A stretch of DNA of 64,000 bases. It comes from Fulvivirga maritima (GTDB taxonomy: Bacteria; Bacteroidota; Bacteroidia; Cytophagales; Cyclobacteriaceae). How positions within the stretch are numbered: the first letter of the stretch is position 1; each line of letters opens with the position of its first letter. Location: contig NZ_CP089980.1 in NCBI RefSeq assembly GCF_021389955.1, forward strand, positions 2,227,001-2,291,000. Direction: 5' to 3'. The position numbers and the translations under genes are program-made. Of this stretch, positions 57,615 through 64,000 are shown in pieces. The notes beneath the pieces are model-generated. The model was not told where the DNA came from, searched no databases, and saw nothing but the letters and a program-made list of their open reading frames with translations.

Positions 57615-58322
57615 TTAAGGTTTAGTTGCTGTAATCATATATTGATAGGGCAGGCTTTCATTATCATTTTTTATATCTGTAAAACCTGCCGCTTTCAGTT
57701 CATTAGCTACTTCGGCTGGGCTAACTTTATTTATTTCTTGCGGACCAACAGGTAAATCGCCCTGTTTATAGTCTACAATCAGAATGGTTCCATTAGTAGT
57801 AATGGCATTTAAAATTTTCTTCAGGTAATTTGTTCTATCACCAAGAAAATAATAAGTATTCACCACCAATGCGCCGTCTACTTCACCGGCCTCAAGTAAT
57901 GGGTCATTCTCAGCCGAAATACGAGTGCTGATTCTTGATCTTTGTTCTCTGGGTAATTCTGCTTTATGCTCATCAATATAACTAAGGAAACGCTCATCAA
58001 TGTCTACAGCAATTACTTCAGCACCTTGATCTGCCATTCTAAAAGTGAAGTACCCAGTTCCTGCACCTATGTCAGCAATGGTTTTTCCTTTTAAAGGGAG
58101 TAATTTATTGAGAACCATTTGAGGGTTTTGCCAATTACCCCTATCTGGGGCTTCATAATTTTGCACCAGACTTTCAAACGGATGTCCTTCATCTTCATCT
58201 GATGAATCTGCTATAATCACTTGCTGTACTGCTTCCTTTTTATCCTGTGGCTGACAGGCATAAATAACCAAGGGTAATGCGCAGATCAAAAACCGTATAC
58301 TCACATACATATTAACAGACAA
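57615..58322 (-). CDS. Class I SAM-dependent methyltransferase with a lipoprotein signal
   Basis: 235 residues. The N-terminus [23 protein letters not shown] is a lipoprotein-type signal. The rest is a methyltransferase fold: motif [17 protein letters not shown], acidic motif [12 protein letters not shown], and [16 protein letters not shown]. This is a puzzling pair, since SAM is normally cytoplasmic; either the signal is not processed (inner-membrane anchor facing the cytoplasm) or the fold has another role in the periplasm. Similar exported methyltransferase-like proteins occur in Bacteroidota. Substrate unknown. Confidence 0.8.
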   Translation of the reverse strand: MSVNMYVSIRFLICALPLVIYACQPQDKKEAVQQVIIADSSDEDEGHPFESLVQNYEAPDRGNWQNPQMVLNKLLPLKGKTIADIGAGTGYFTFRMADQGAEVIAVDIDERFLSYIDEHKAELPREQRSRISTRISAENDPLLEAGEVDGALVVNTYYFLGDRTNYLKKILNAITTNGTILIVDYKQGDLPVGPQEINKVSPAEVANELKAAGFTDIKNDNESLPYQYMITATKP

Positions 58323-58334
58323 CGAGGGCTGATG

Positions 58335-58598
58335 TTACAGCGCTATAATTCCTTCTATTTGGTTAGCTTTAATGTAATACTCTATGATGCTGTCGCTGGA
58401 GGGCATCATCATTTCTACGGTAATGCTTATATAATTTCCGTTGCTAGAGGCCTTTTCTTTAATTTCATGCTTAGTAAAAAGCCCTTTTAGTTCGGCTTCC
58501 TTGCCTTTAGGAGCTATAAACTTGAATATATATAGTGCAGGGAATTCGTATTCTTTATCTAGCTTGTCTTTAAATAACTCTATTGTTCCTTCTTGCAT
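58335..58598 (-). CDS. DUF493 (YbeD-like) family protein
   Basis: 87 residues: IELFKDKLDKEYEFPALYIFKFIAPK and NGNYISITVEMMMPSSDSIIEYY show the ferredoxin-like DUF493 fold of YbeD. Small cytoplasmic protein, possibly regulatory; function unknown in the phylum. First gene of a compact minus-strand run through the suhB-like gene. Confidence 0.82.
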   Translation of the reverse strand: MQEGTIELFKDKLDKEYEFPALYIFKFIAPKGKEAELKGLFTKHEIKEKASSNGNYISITVEMMMPSSDSIIEYYIKANQIEGIIAL

Positions 58599-58622
58599 AA
58601 TTGAAAATTGCTTTTGCCTTTA

Positions 58623-58662
58623 AATAAGAAAAGCGGGGCTTAAGTTCCCCGCTTTTCTTATT
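58623..58662 (-). terminator. Terminator of the PpiD-like gene
   Basis: AATAAGAAAAGCGGGG (58623-58638), 8-nt loop, CCCCGCTTTTCTTATT (58647-58662): a 16-bp perfect stem, between the PPIase stop and the DUF493 start. Confidence 0.92.
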
Positions 58663-58679
58663 CTATAGTTGAAATGTTT

Positions 58680-60767
58680 TTAATAGAACTTATATCTATA
58701 ATCTTCTATGTCAGCATCTTCTTTAATAGCCTCACCTATGTTGAAGGCGGTTCTACTTTGATTACGCTGCTCTATTTGGGCTTTATATGAAGAGTAATCA
58801 GCAATTTCTGGTGCAACAGTTTTGTTTTGCATTGTAACTATTAACACTCCATTTTCAACCTTAAGTGGTTCTGATGTTTCTCCGTTATTCAGAGCAAATG
58901 CTTTACCTACCGCTACAGGATCAAAACCTACGTTAGGGATTGAGTTAGAGCTAAGTTTAAGGTTACTTGTTGAATAAACATTAGCATCTTCTCCGAAAGA
59001 AGAAGCTTTTTCATCTAAGTTACCAGAAAGACCGCTTAGCTTTTGGATGATCTGATCTCCTTTTTTCTGCTTTTTCACTTCAGCAGTGATTTCAGTTTTT
59101 ACATCAGCAAGATCTTTATAACCTTCTTCTGTTTCTGCTGTCATTACAGCTACTACGTAGTCTTCATCTAGTTCAAAAACTTTAGATACATCTCCTTTAG
59201 AAGCATCTCTAAACAACCATTGCACTATTTCTCTTGCTTCGCCAAGTACTCCTATGCGGCTATCATTTGGCCCTAGTTGGTTAGCAGGTGTAACTCTTAA
59301 TCCTTTTTCTTCTGCAGAAGCATCAAATGAACTAAGGTCAGAAACTTCATTCGCAAAAATATCAGCTTTACTGAAGGCAGCATTTCTGGTGTCATCACTA
59401 GCGATTACACTTCTGTCAATTCTTGCGATTTTGTAAGCCTGGTTGGTTTTAGCTTCATCTACTTTAATGATATGGTAACCATATTTAGTTTTCACTAAGT
59501 GATTTATCAGTCCTGCTTCATTTGCAGAGAAAACAGCTTCTTCAAACTCTGGTACCATTCTTCCTGATTCGAACCATCCTAGGTCTCCACCTCTGCTGGC
59601 ACTGCCATCTTCACTGTTTTCTCTGGCTAGAGTAGCGAAGTTAGCACCTCCTTTAAGTTCGTTTAATAAGTCTTGTGCCTTTTGCTTGGCTTCGTCATCA
59701 TCTCCTTTTATAAGTATGTGGCTAGCCTTGGCATATGATACAGTATCTTGATAAACATCAGATACTTTGTAAAGAACATAACCATCGTTAGTAAGGTATG
59801 GTCCTCTTACATCTCCTATAGTTAGGTTTCCTTCGTTAGCCTGAAGTTCCTGAGGTAAAATTCCTGAGTGGTAAGATCCAAAGAAAGTATCTCCATCAGT
59901 GCTGGTGCCTGCAAAAAGAGAATCGTTTTTGCTGGCTTTAAATTCTTCTTTTAATTTCAGCATATCTTCTTTTACGAAGGCAGAATCTTCTGCAGAGGGC
60001 ACAATAGGGAATGTTACGTATTTTAAGCTTCTGGTGTGCTCTGATTTATATTTCTCCTTGTTCTTGTTATAGTAATCTTGCAGATCACTATCAGAAACAT
60101 TCACAGCAGAATCACTAATTGCATAGTAAGGAACGTATAAATATTTTATTTCAGCTACATCATTTTGCGCATGATACTCCATTTCGGCTTCAGCATCTGT
60201 AATGTAGTTAGTTTTTATGATCAGGTTTTCAAACTTAACCCTTTCTCTACCTGGTCTTAGGTTTTGTTTTAAGATAGCCCAGTAATTTTGATACATAGCT
60301 GGTTGCTGATCTATATTTTGGTAGAAGTTAAGGAACAACTGTCTGTCAAATTCTCCTGTTTCAGGATTAGTGAAGAAGTTAGCTACGTTAGGGTCCTGGT
60401 TTTTACCTTGGATCATATCCCAAACTTCGTCGCTGGTTACTTCAGAGCCTACTTCATCATACTGCTTTTGGAAAGCATATTTATTGATGAGAAGTTGCCA
60501 TGCCTGATTTCTTAAAAGAGGACGATCACGATCTGATGGCTGGCGATTATATTGAATAGAGTATTCGGCTTCGCGCTGCTGCACCAGACTTTGGAATTCC
60601 TTGAGGTCGACATTCTCCCCAGCGATTTCGCCGATTTGATTATCGTTTCCAAAGAGACCTGATTGGTTGCTAGCAAAGTCTGCCAGGATAAAGGCTACGA
60701 TAGCGAAGGATATTAGAAATACCACTACCTTCCCCATTTTGTTTCTCAGAGTGTTGATTAATGCCAT
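58680..60767 (-). CDS. SurA/PpiD-type peptidylprolyl isomerase, membrane-anchored chaperone
   Basis: 695 residues. One N-terminal TM anchor (MGKVVVFLISFAIVAFILADF), a large periplasmic SurA_N-like region (about 35-330), a PpiC rotamase domain (about 335-445; ASHILIKGDD, ANFATLARENSEDGSASRGGDLGWFESGRMVPEFEEAV, TKYGYHIIKVD) and a C-terminal second domain. Helps fold proteins leaving the Sec machinery. Length and layout resemble PpiD. It has a strong own promoter and terminator. Confidence 0.92.
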   Translation of the reverse strand: MALINTLRNKMGKVVVFLISFAIVAFILADFASNQSGLFGNDNQIGEIAGENVDLKEFQSLVQQREAEYSIQYNRQPSDRDRPLLRNQAWQLLINKYAFQKQYDEVGSEVTSDEVWDMIQGKNQDPNVANFFTNPETGEFDRQLFLNFYQNIDQQPAMYQNYWAILKQNLRPGRERVKFENLIIKTNYITDAEAEMEYHAQNDVAEIKYLYVPYYAISDSAVNVSDSDLQDYYNKNKEKYKSEHTRSLKYVTFPIVPSAEDSAFVKEDMLKLKEEFKASKNDSLFAGTSTDGDTFFGSYHSGILPQELQANEGNLTIGDVRGPYLTNDGYVLYKVSDVYQDTVSYAKASHILIKGDDDEAKQKAQDLLNELKGGANFATLARENSEDGSASRGGDLGWFESGRMVPEFEEAVFSANEAGLINHLVKTKYGYHIIKVDEAKTNQAYKIARIDRSVIASDDTRNAAFSKADIFANEVSDLSSFDASAEEKGLRVTPANQLGPNDSRIGVLGEAREIVQWLFRDASKGDVSKVFELDEDYVVAVMTAETEEGYKDLADVKTEITAEVKKQKKGDQIIQKLSGLSGNLDEKASSFGEDANVYSTSNLKLSSNSIPNVGFDPVAVGKAFALNNGETSEPLKVENGVLIVTMQNKTVAPEIADYSSYKAQIEQRNQSRTAFNIGEAIKEDADIEDYRYKFY

Positions 60768-60800
60768 TTTGTGTATAATACGTTCATTTTAAAAGAGGCG

Positions 60801-60831
60801 CAAATTTACATAGTATCCAACTAAAATCAAA
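60801..60831 (-). promoter_or_regulatory. Promoter of the PpiD-like gene
   Basis: Minus strand TTTG (60831-60828), 19-nt spacer, TAAATTTG (60808-60801): a perfect Bacteroidota match, 34 nt upstream of the start codon. Confidence 0.85.
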
Positions 60832-60850
60832 CTACGTTTTTTGCTCCATA

Positions 60851-62134
60851 TTATTTATTTTCAGAGTCTTTAATATCTAATGTAAGTTTTACGATCTCAA
60901 TTCGTATATCATTAGTAGATTGAATAGAAAAATTAAAAGGAGGAAGAGTAATAGAATCACCTGGTTGAGGCAGATCTTCAGTAATAGATAGAATGAGTCC
61001 GCCCAGAGTTTCATAGTCTCCTGTAGGTAAGTTCCACTCATATTTATCATTGAGGTAATCTATCTCATGGCGAGCGCTTAAGAGGTAATTATTGTCATCA
61101 AGCTGCTGTTCTACCCAGTCTTCATCGTCATGTTCATCTTGGATTTCTCCGAAAATTTCTTCTATAATGTCTTCTATACTTACTATACCAGATGTGCCTC
61201 CAAACTCATCTACTACTAATGCTAGGCTCTTGCGTTCATTAATAAACTGAATCATGAGTTCATTGGCCAGCATGGTTTCTGGTACTATCAATATAGGTGT
61301 AAGAATATCTTTAATATTTTTAGGTTTTTTGAATAACTCAAGTGAATGGCAGTAGCCAATTACATTATCTATAGAGTCTTCATAAACTAATATTTTTGAA
61401 TGGCCGCTGTCAATAAACGCTTTTTTCAGGTCGGCCAGTGCATCTTCTATGTCTACTGCTATGATTTCCGTTCGGGGTATCATACATTCTCTGATGCGGA
61501 TATTTTTAAATTCGAGAGCGTTATTAAATATTTTTGTATCTACCTCTACGTTGGTGTCTTCATCGGAGAGGATGGTATTTTTGATATAGTTATCAAGGTC
61601 TGTGAGGCGAAATGCCGGCCTGTCTTCAGAATATTCCAGCCCCATGACTTTAGTAATGATCACTTTTGAGAGTGAAACTATAGCCCATACCACCGGGCCC
61701 ATGATCCAGTAGATAATGTACATGGGGAAGGCGAAAATGGTGAGCATCCAGTTAGGGTTAATCAGGAATATGCTCTTCGGTAGAAATTCGGCAGTAAGTA
61801 ATACAATCAGGGTAGAGGCTACCGTTTGTACGATCAGTACCGACAGTTCATTGTATATTACTTCTGGCAGGGCCTCCCTTATAAAAGGATCTAACAGCTT
61901 GGCCATAAATATACCGTAGATAACCAGTGCGATAGTATTACCTATAAGCGTAGTGCCTATGAATCTGCTGGAGTTGTTTAGAAATTTCCCTAAAATCTTG
62001 CCTGTTCTATAACCTTTTTTGCCTTGTAGCTCTATATGAAGCTTGTCTGCCGAAACAAAGGCAATCTCTATACCTGAGAAGAAGGCAGAGAATAGTAAGG
62101 TGAGAGCGATGGGAATAAGAACGGATAGGTCCAT
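60851..62134 (-). CDS. Hemolysin-family CNNM/CBS membrane protein
   Basis: 427 residues. An N-terminal CNNM/DUF21 domain with four TMs (about 1-165; FFSGIEIAFVSADKLHIELQG), then a CBS pair (about 210-335; MIPRTEIIAVDIED, YEDSIDNVIGYCHSLELF, LALVVDEFGGTSGIVSIEDIIEEIFGEI) and a CorC/HlyC C-terminal domain (about 350-420). Such proteins are divalent-cation or Mg2+ efflux proteins; the hemolysin label is historical. GldE, a gliding protein of Bacteroidota, belongs to the same superfamily and cannot be excluded. Downstream of the small membrane protein by 3 nt. Confidence 0.9.
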   Translation of the reverse strand: MDLSVLIPIALTLLFSAFFSGIEIAFVSADKLHIELQGKKGYRTGKILGKFLNNSSRFIGTTLIGNTIALVIYGIFMAKLLDPFIREALPEVIYNELSVLIVQTVASTLIVLLTAEFLPKSIFLINPNWMLTIFAFPMYIIYWIMGPVVWAIVSLSKVIITKVMGLEYSEDRPAFRLTDLDNYIKNTILSDEDTNVEVDTKIFNNALEFKNIRIRECMIPRTEIIAVDIEDALADLKKAFIDSGHSKILVYEDSIDNVIGYCHSLELFKKPKNIKDILTPILIVPETMLANELMIQFINERKSLALVVDEFGGTSGIVSIEDIIEEIFGEIQDEHDDEDWVEQQLDDNNYLLSARHEIDYLNDKYEWNLPTGDYETLGGLILSITEDLPQPGDSITLPPFNFSIQSTNDIRIEIVKLTLDIKDSENK

Positions 62135-62137
62135 GTA

Positions 62138-62320
62138 TTAGTTAGAAGTATTGTCTTTCTTGTTCTTGTCTTTTAAAAGTTTATATAAAAATAAAAGACT
62201 TAAACATAACATAAAAATCCAGTAAGACGCCATCAGTCCCACAGTCATGAGCTGGTGTATGCCTATAATGAAAAAAGCTACGCTTAAAGAAAATATAATT
62301 ATAGGAGAAAGTTTATTCAT
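62138..62320 (-). CDS. Small two-TM membrane protein
   Basis: 60 residues, two hydrophobic segments (SPIIIFSLSVAFFIIGIHQL and YWIFMLCLSLLFLYKLL) and a basic, Lys/Asn-rich tail. Overlaps lptC by 8 nt and lies 3 nt before the CNNM/CBS gene start, so it is translated as part of that operon. No family recognised; the fixed position between lptC and the CNNM gene suggests a real gene. Confidence 0.65.
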   Translation of the reverse strand: MNKLSPIIIFSLSVAFFIIGIHQLMTVGLMASYWIFMLCLSLLFLYKLLKDKNKKDNTSN

Positions 62321-62852
62321 TATCGTCTACAGAAAATATTCCTTCGGGTTTTAATATTTGATATTCAGAAAAATCCTGCTTGGCGTCCAAGCCGGTGCCG
62401 TATACTGTTTGATCTGGCAGTTTTATGGTTACAAATTTATCGGTATACATCTTTTCTTCATCAGGCTTCCAGAATAATTCTTCAGTATTTAGTTCTTGTT
62501 GGTTTTCAATGTTCTTTAACTGAACGTCTCCACGGCCTCTCCATTTATTTTCTTCTTTGAAATAAACAGCTTCATTGGCCTTTAGAGTAGAAGAAAGCTG
62601 TCCTTCTTCATCATAAAATTCCATATATAATCCTTCAGGAAATTCTCTGTTGCCATTAGCAAATTCTAGTAGCCGGTCTGTGATGAGCTTTACTTTTAAG
62701 GTAGCAGACTCATTATAGAATAGCTCCAGGTCTTCGGCCTCCTGAATAGGGCCTTCGTAAGGCTTTATTTCAGTTACTTTTTTTTCAGAATCTCCACAGG
62801 AGAGTAAAAGTAAACTAAAAAGGATTAGAATTAAAGAGGGTAGATGTCTCAT
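62313..62852 (-). CDS. lptC: LPS export ABC transporter periplasmic protein LptC
   Basis: 179 residues. Start at ATG 62852 (MRHLPSLILILFSLLLLSC, lipoprotein signal); the longer frame from 62903 would translate the terminator hairpin of the upstream gene. Beta-jellyroll pattern: LYMEFYDEEGQLSSTLKANEA, WRGRGDVQLKNIENQQEL, TEELFWKPDEEKMYTDKFVTI, VYGTGLDAKQDFSEYQI. Links the LptBFG inner-membrane exporter to LptA. It is a lipoprotein here, unlike the TM-anchored E. coli form. Confidence 0.88.
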   Translation of the reverse strand: MRHLPSLILILFSLLLLSCGDSEKKVTEIKPYEGPIQEAEDLELFYNESATLKVKLITDRLLEFANGNREFPEGLYMEFYDEEGQLSSTLKANEAVYFKEENKWRGRGDVQLKNIENQQELNTEELFWKPDEEKMYTDKFVTIKLPDQTVYGTGLDAKQDFSEYQILKPEGIFSVDDNE

Positions 62853-62860
62853 GGCTATAT

Positions 62861-62898
62861 AAAAACATGGGCCATGAAACATAAATTCATGGCCCATG
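62861..62898 (-). terminator. Terminator of the TPR protein gene
   Basis: CATGGGCCATGAA (62866-62878) and TTCATGGCCCATG (62886-62898): a 13-bp perfect stem, followed on the minus strand by a T-run (complement of AAAAA 62861-62865). It lies just upstream of lptC. Confidence 0.9.
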
Positions 62899-62920
62899 TA
62901 CAAATTATATGATCAATGTA

Positions 62921-64000
62921 TTAATCTCTGCTTCTAATAGTAGTTGATCTGCCCCAGCAATCAACAGTGATTTTCTGACCTTTTTCATGGTTGAAAGTAA
63001 ATATCTCTTCAGTAGAAGGGAATTGTTCTTTCATAGAGTTCATCATTCTGGAGTTACCAGCTTGAGAGAAAAAGTCATAAGCTAAAAGGAATACTCCTCT
63101 ATCTTCTACAGGGTCTTTACCTTTTTTACAGCTGTTATAGCTTTGAGAGATAGCATAACCCATAGCATTATAAGCATCCTTATTGTTAGGATCTACAGAT
63201 AAAGCTTTTTGGTAAAGTTCTAAAGCTGCTCCGCCACTTCTTAATGAACCTAACTGTATGTACATGTCAGATTTTTGAGAAGGATCTTCTGTAAGAGAAA
63301 GAGCCATGTTAAAGTACTTTTCAGCTTTAGCTTTATCAGTGTCTTTAAATTTAATACCCAGGTTTTTAGCCAGTCCGTAGTTAGGCTCTTTTTCCTGAAT
63401 TACTTGTCCTGCTTCTAACCAAAGAGGGTCATCAGTACATTTACCATTAAGCATAAAGGCAAATATCTTTTTAGCCAATTTAAGGTCTGTAGGATTTTCT
63501 TTAAACTTAGGAGCCAGGTTAGTTTTAACGAAGTCACAGTCCACATCGATAATGCTTACTAACAACCCATCGATTTTACTTTTGTAATCTTCTAGTTTTT
63601 CAACATACTTACCTCCTTCATTGATTTGGTAATCTACAGCTTCCATGATTTTATCATAGCGCTCTAAAATTTCCATGTCAGTCAGGTTATCTAAGTATTT
63701 TTTGTTATAAACCACAGCACTCATATAAGGTACGTGCATGTAGTAAGGAATGCTGGTACCATTAAGGTCATAAGCTTTGTCAAAATGCTCTAGCACTTCT
63801 TTAAGTTTATCCTTTTGTCTGATGTTATAAACGTAAAACTGGTAAGCTTTTCTGGCTGTTACTTCAGCTTCTTCTCCACAGTTTTCTATTCTCATATCAT
63901 ATATGAGCATAAGCGAGTCTACTAGCGCTGCTTTTCTGGTTTCATCATCAGTAGCGTCTATAAGACCTTTATATATTTTTTCTCCATTGATATAAATGGA
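62921..64000 (-). CDS. TPR-repeat protein, partial (5' end outside window)
   Basis: Open through base 64000 on the minus strand; at least 359 residues are visible. Contains tetratricopeptide-type helical pairs, the clearest being ALELYQKALSVDPNNKDAYNAMG. A Cys appears in MRIENCGEEAEVTARKAYQF. It ends with KITVDCWGRSTTIRSRD. No signal peptide can be judged because the start is missing. TPR proteins of this size in Bacteroidota are often envelope-associated scaffold proteins. Identity beyond TPR is not assignable. Confidence 0.75.
   Translation of the reverse strand, partial: SIYINGEKIYKGLIDATDDETRKAALVDSLMLIYDMRIENCGEEAEVTARKAYQFYVYNIRQKDKLKEVLEHFDKAYDLNGTSIPYYMHVPYMSAVVYNKKYLDNLTDMEILERYDKIMEAVDYQINEGGKYVEKLEDYKSKIDGLLVSIIDVDCDFVKTNLAPKFKENPTDLKLAKKIFAFMLNGKCTDDPLWLEAGQVIQEKEPNYGLAKNLGIKFKDTDKAKAEKYFNMALSLTEDPSQKSDMYIQLGSLRSGGAALELYQKALSVDPNNKDAYNAMGYAISQSYNSCKKGKDPVEDRGVFLLAYDFFSQAGNSRMMNSMKEQFPSTEEIFTFNHEKGQKITVDCWGRSTTIRSRD

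Noticed and set aside
62852-62903. Longer N-terminus of lptC
   Set aside because: It would be translated from the terminator hairpin of the upstream TPR gene; the lipoprotein signal begins at 62852.

Overview
The window is AT-rich chromosomal DNA from a member of the Bacteroidota, most likely a marine or soil Cytophagales bacterium (Fulvivirga/Marivirga-like; the genus is inference). Evidence: several promoters match the Bacteroidota pattern (TTTG, about 19-20 nt spacer, TAnnTTTG); Shine-Dalgarno sequences are mostly absent; two secreted proteases end in type IX secretion (T9SS) sorting domains; lipoproteins are abundant; and there is a Na+-pumping NADH dehydrogenase subunit, a Bacteroidota-type glutaminyl cyclase and a rimP-nusA-infB operon. 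I see no phage genes, insertion sequences, CRISPR array or rRNA.

Layout. 1-10.5 kb: partial M28 peptidase, glycine decarboxylase gcvP, and two tandem paralogous M4 (thermolysin-type) T9SS metalloproteases. 10.5-21.8 kb: an accessory-looking locus in two divergent arms, with two RND permeases, one lipoprotein adaptor and no TolC-type outer-membrane protein. It also carries a six-cysteine secreted peptide (NVEALA-like), two or three beta-propeller-type lipoproteins and a CxxC thioredoxin-like lipoprotein. 21.8-28.7 kb: glutaminyl cyclase, the rimP-nusA-infB operon behind a leader hairpin, and a membrane zinc-ribbon protein. 28.9-33.5 kb: a divergent pair of secreted glycan-related proteins (PNGase F-like; TIM-barrel glycosidase with a discoidin domain). 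33.5-42.8 kb: tRNA-His, dihydroorotase, DEAD-box helicase, M28 carboxypeptidase, nitronate monooxygenase, NRAMP transporter, DUF6503 lipoprotein and an arginase-family protein. Four of these genes are broken by a +1 base in an A/T run and a fifth is probably affected. 42.9-46.3 kb: nqrF and a choice-of-anchor I lipoprotein. 46.4-50.4 kb: the metY-metX-hom operon behind a SAM-I riboswitch and a small upstream ORF that ends in six cysteine codons. 50.4-64 kb: WYL regulator, DUF4105 membrane protein, radical SAM/SPASM protein, DUF4197 lipoprotein, a small Cys-rich membrane protein, then a long minus-strand run of housekeeping genes (suhB-like, Lnt-like membrane protein, rsmI, phhB, exported methyltransferase, DUF493, PpiD-like chaperone, CNNM/CBS protein, lptC, TPR protein).

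How genes work together: the metY-metX-hom genes form a homoserine-to-homocysteine module under leader control. The M4 proteases, glutaminyl cyclase and glycan-active proteins form a secreted/periplasmic processing set. The RND/Cys-peptide locus is the best candidate for an undescribed system. The poly-Cys leader ORF is the best candidate for an undescribed regulatory element.
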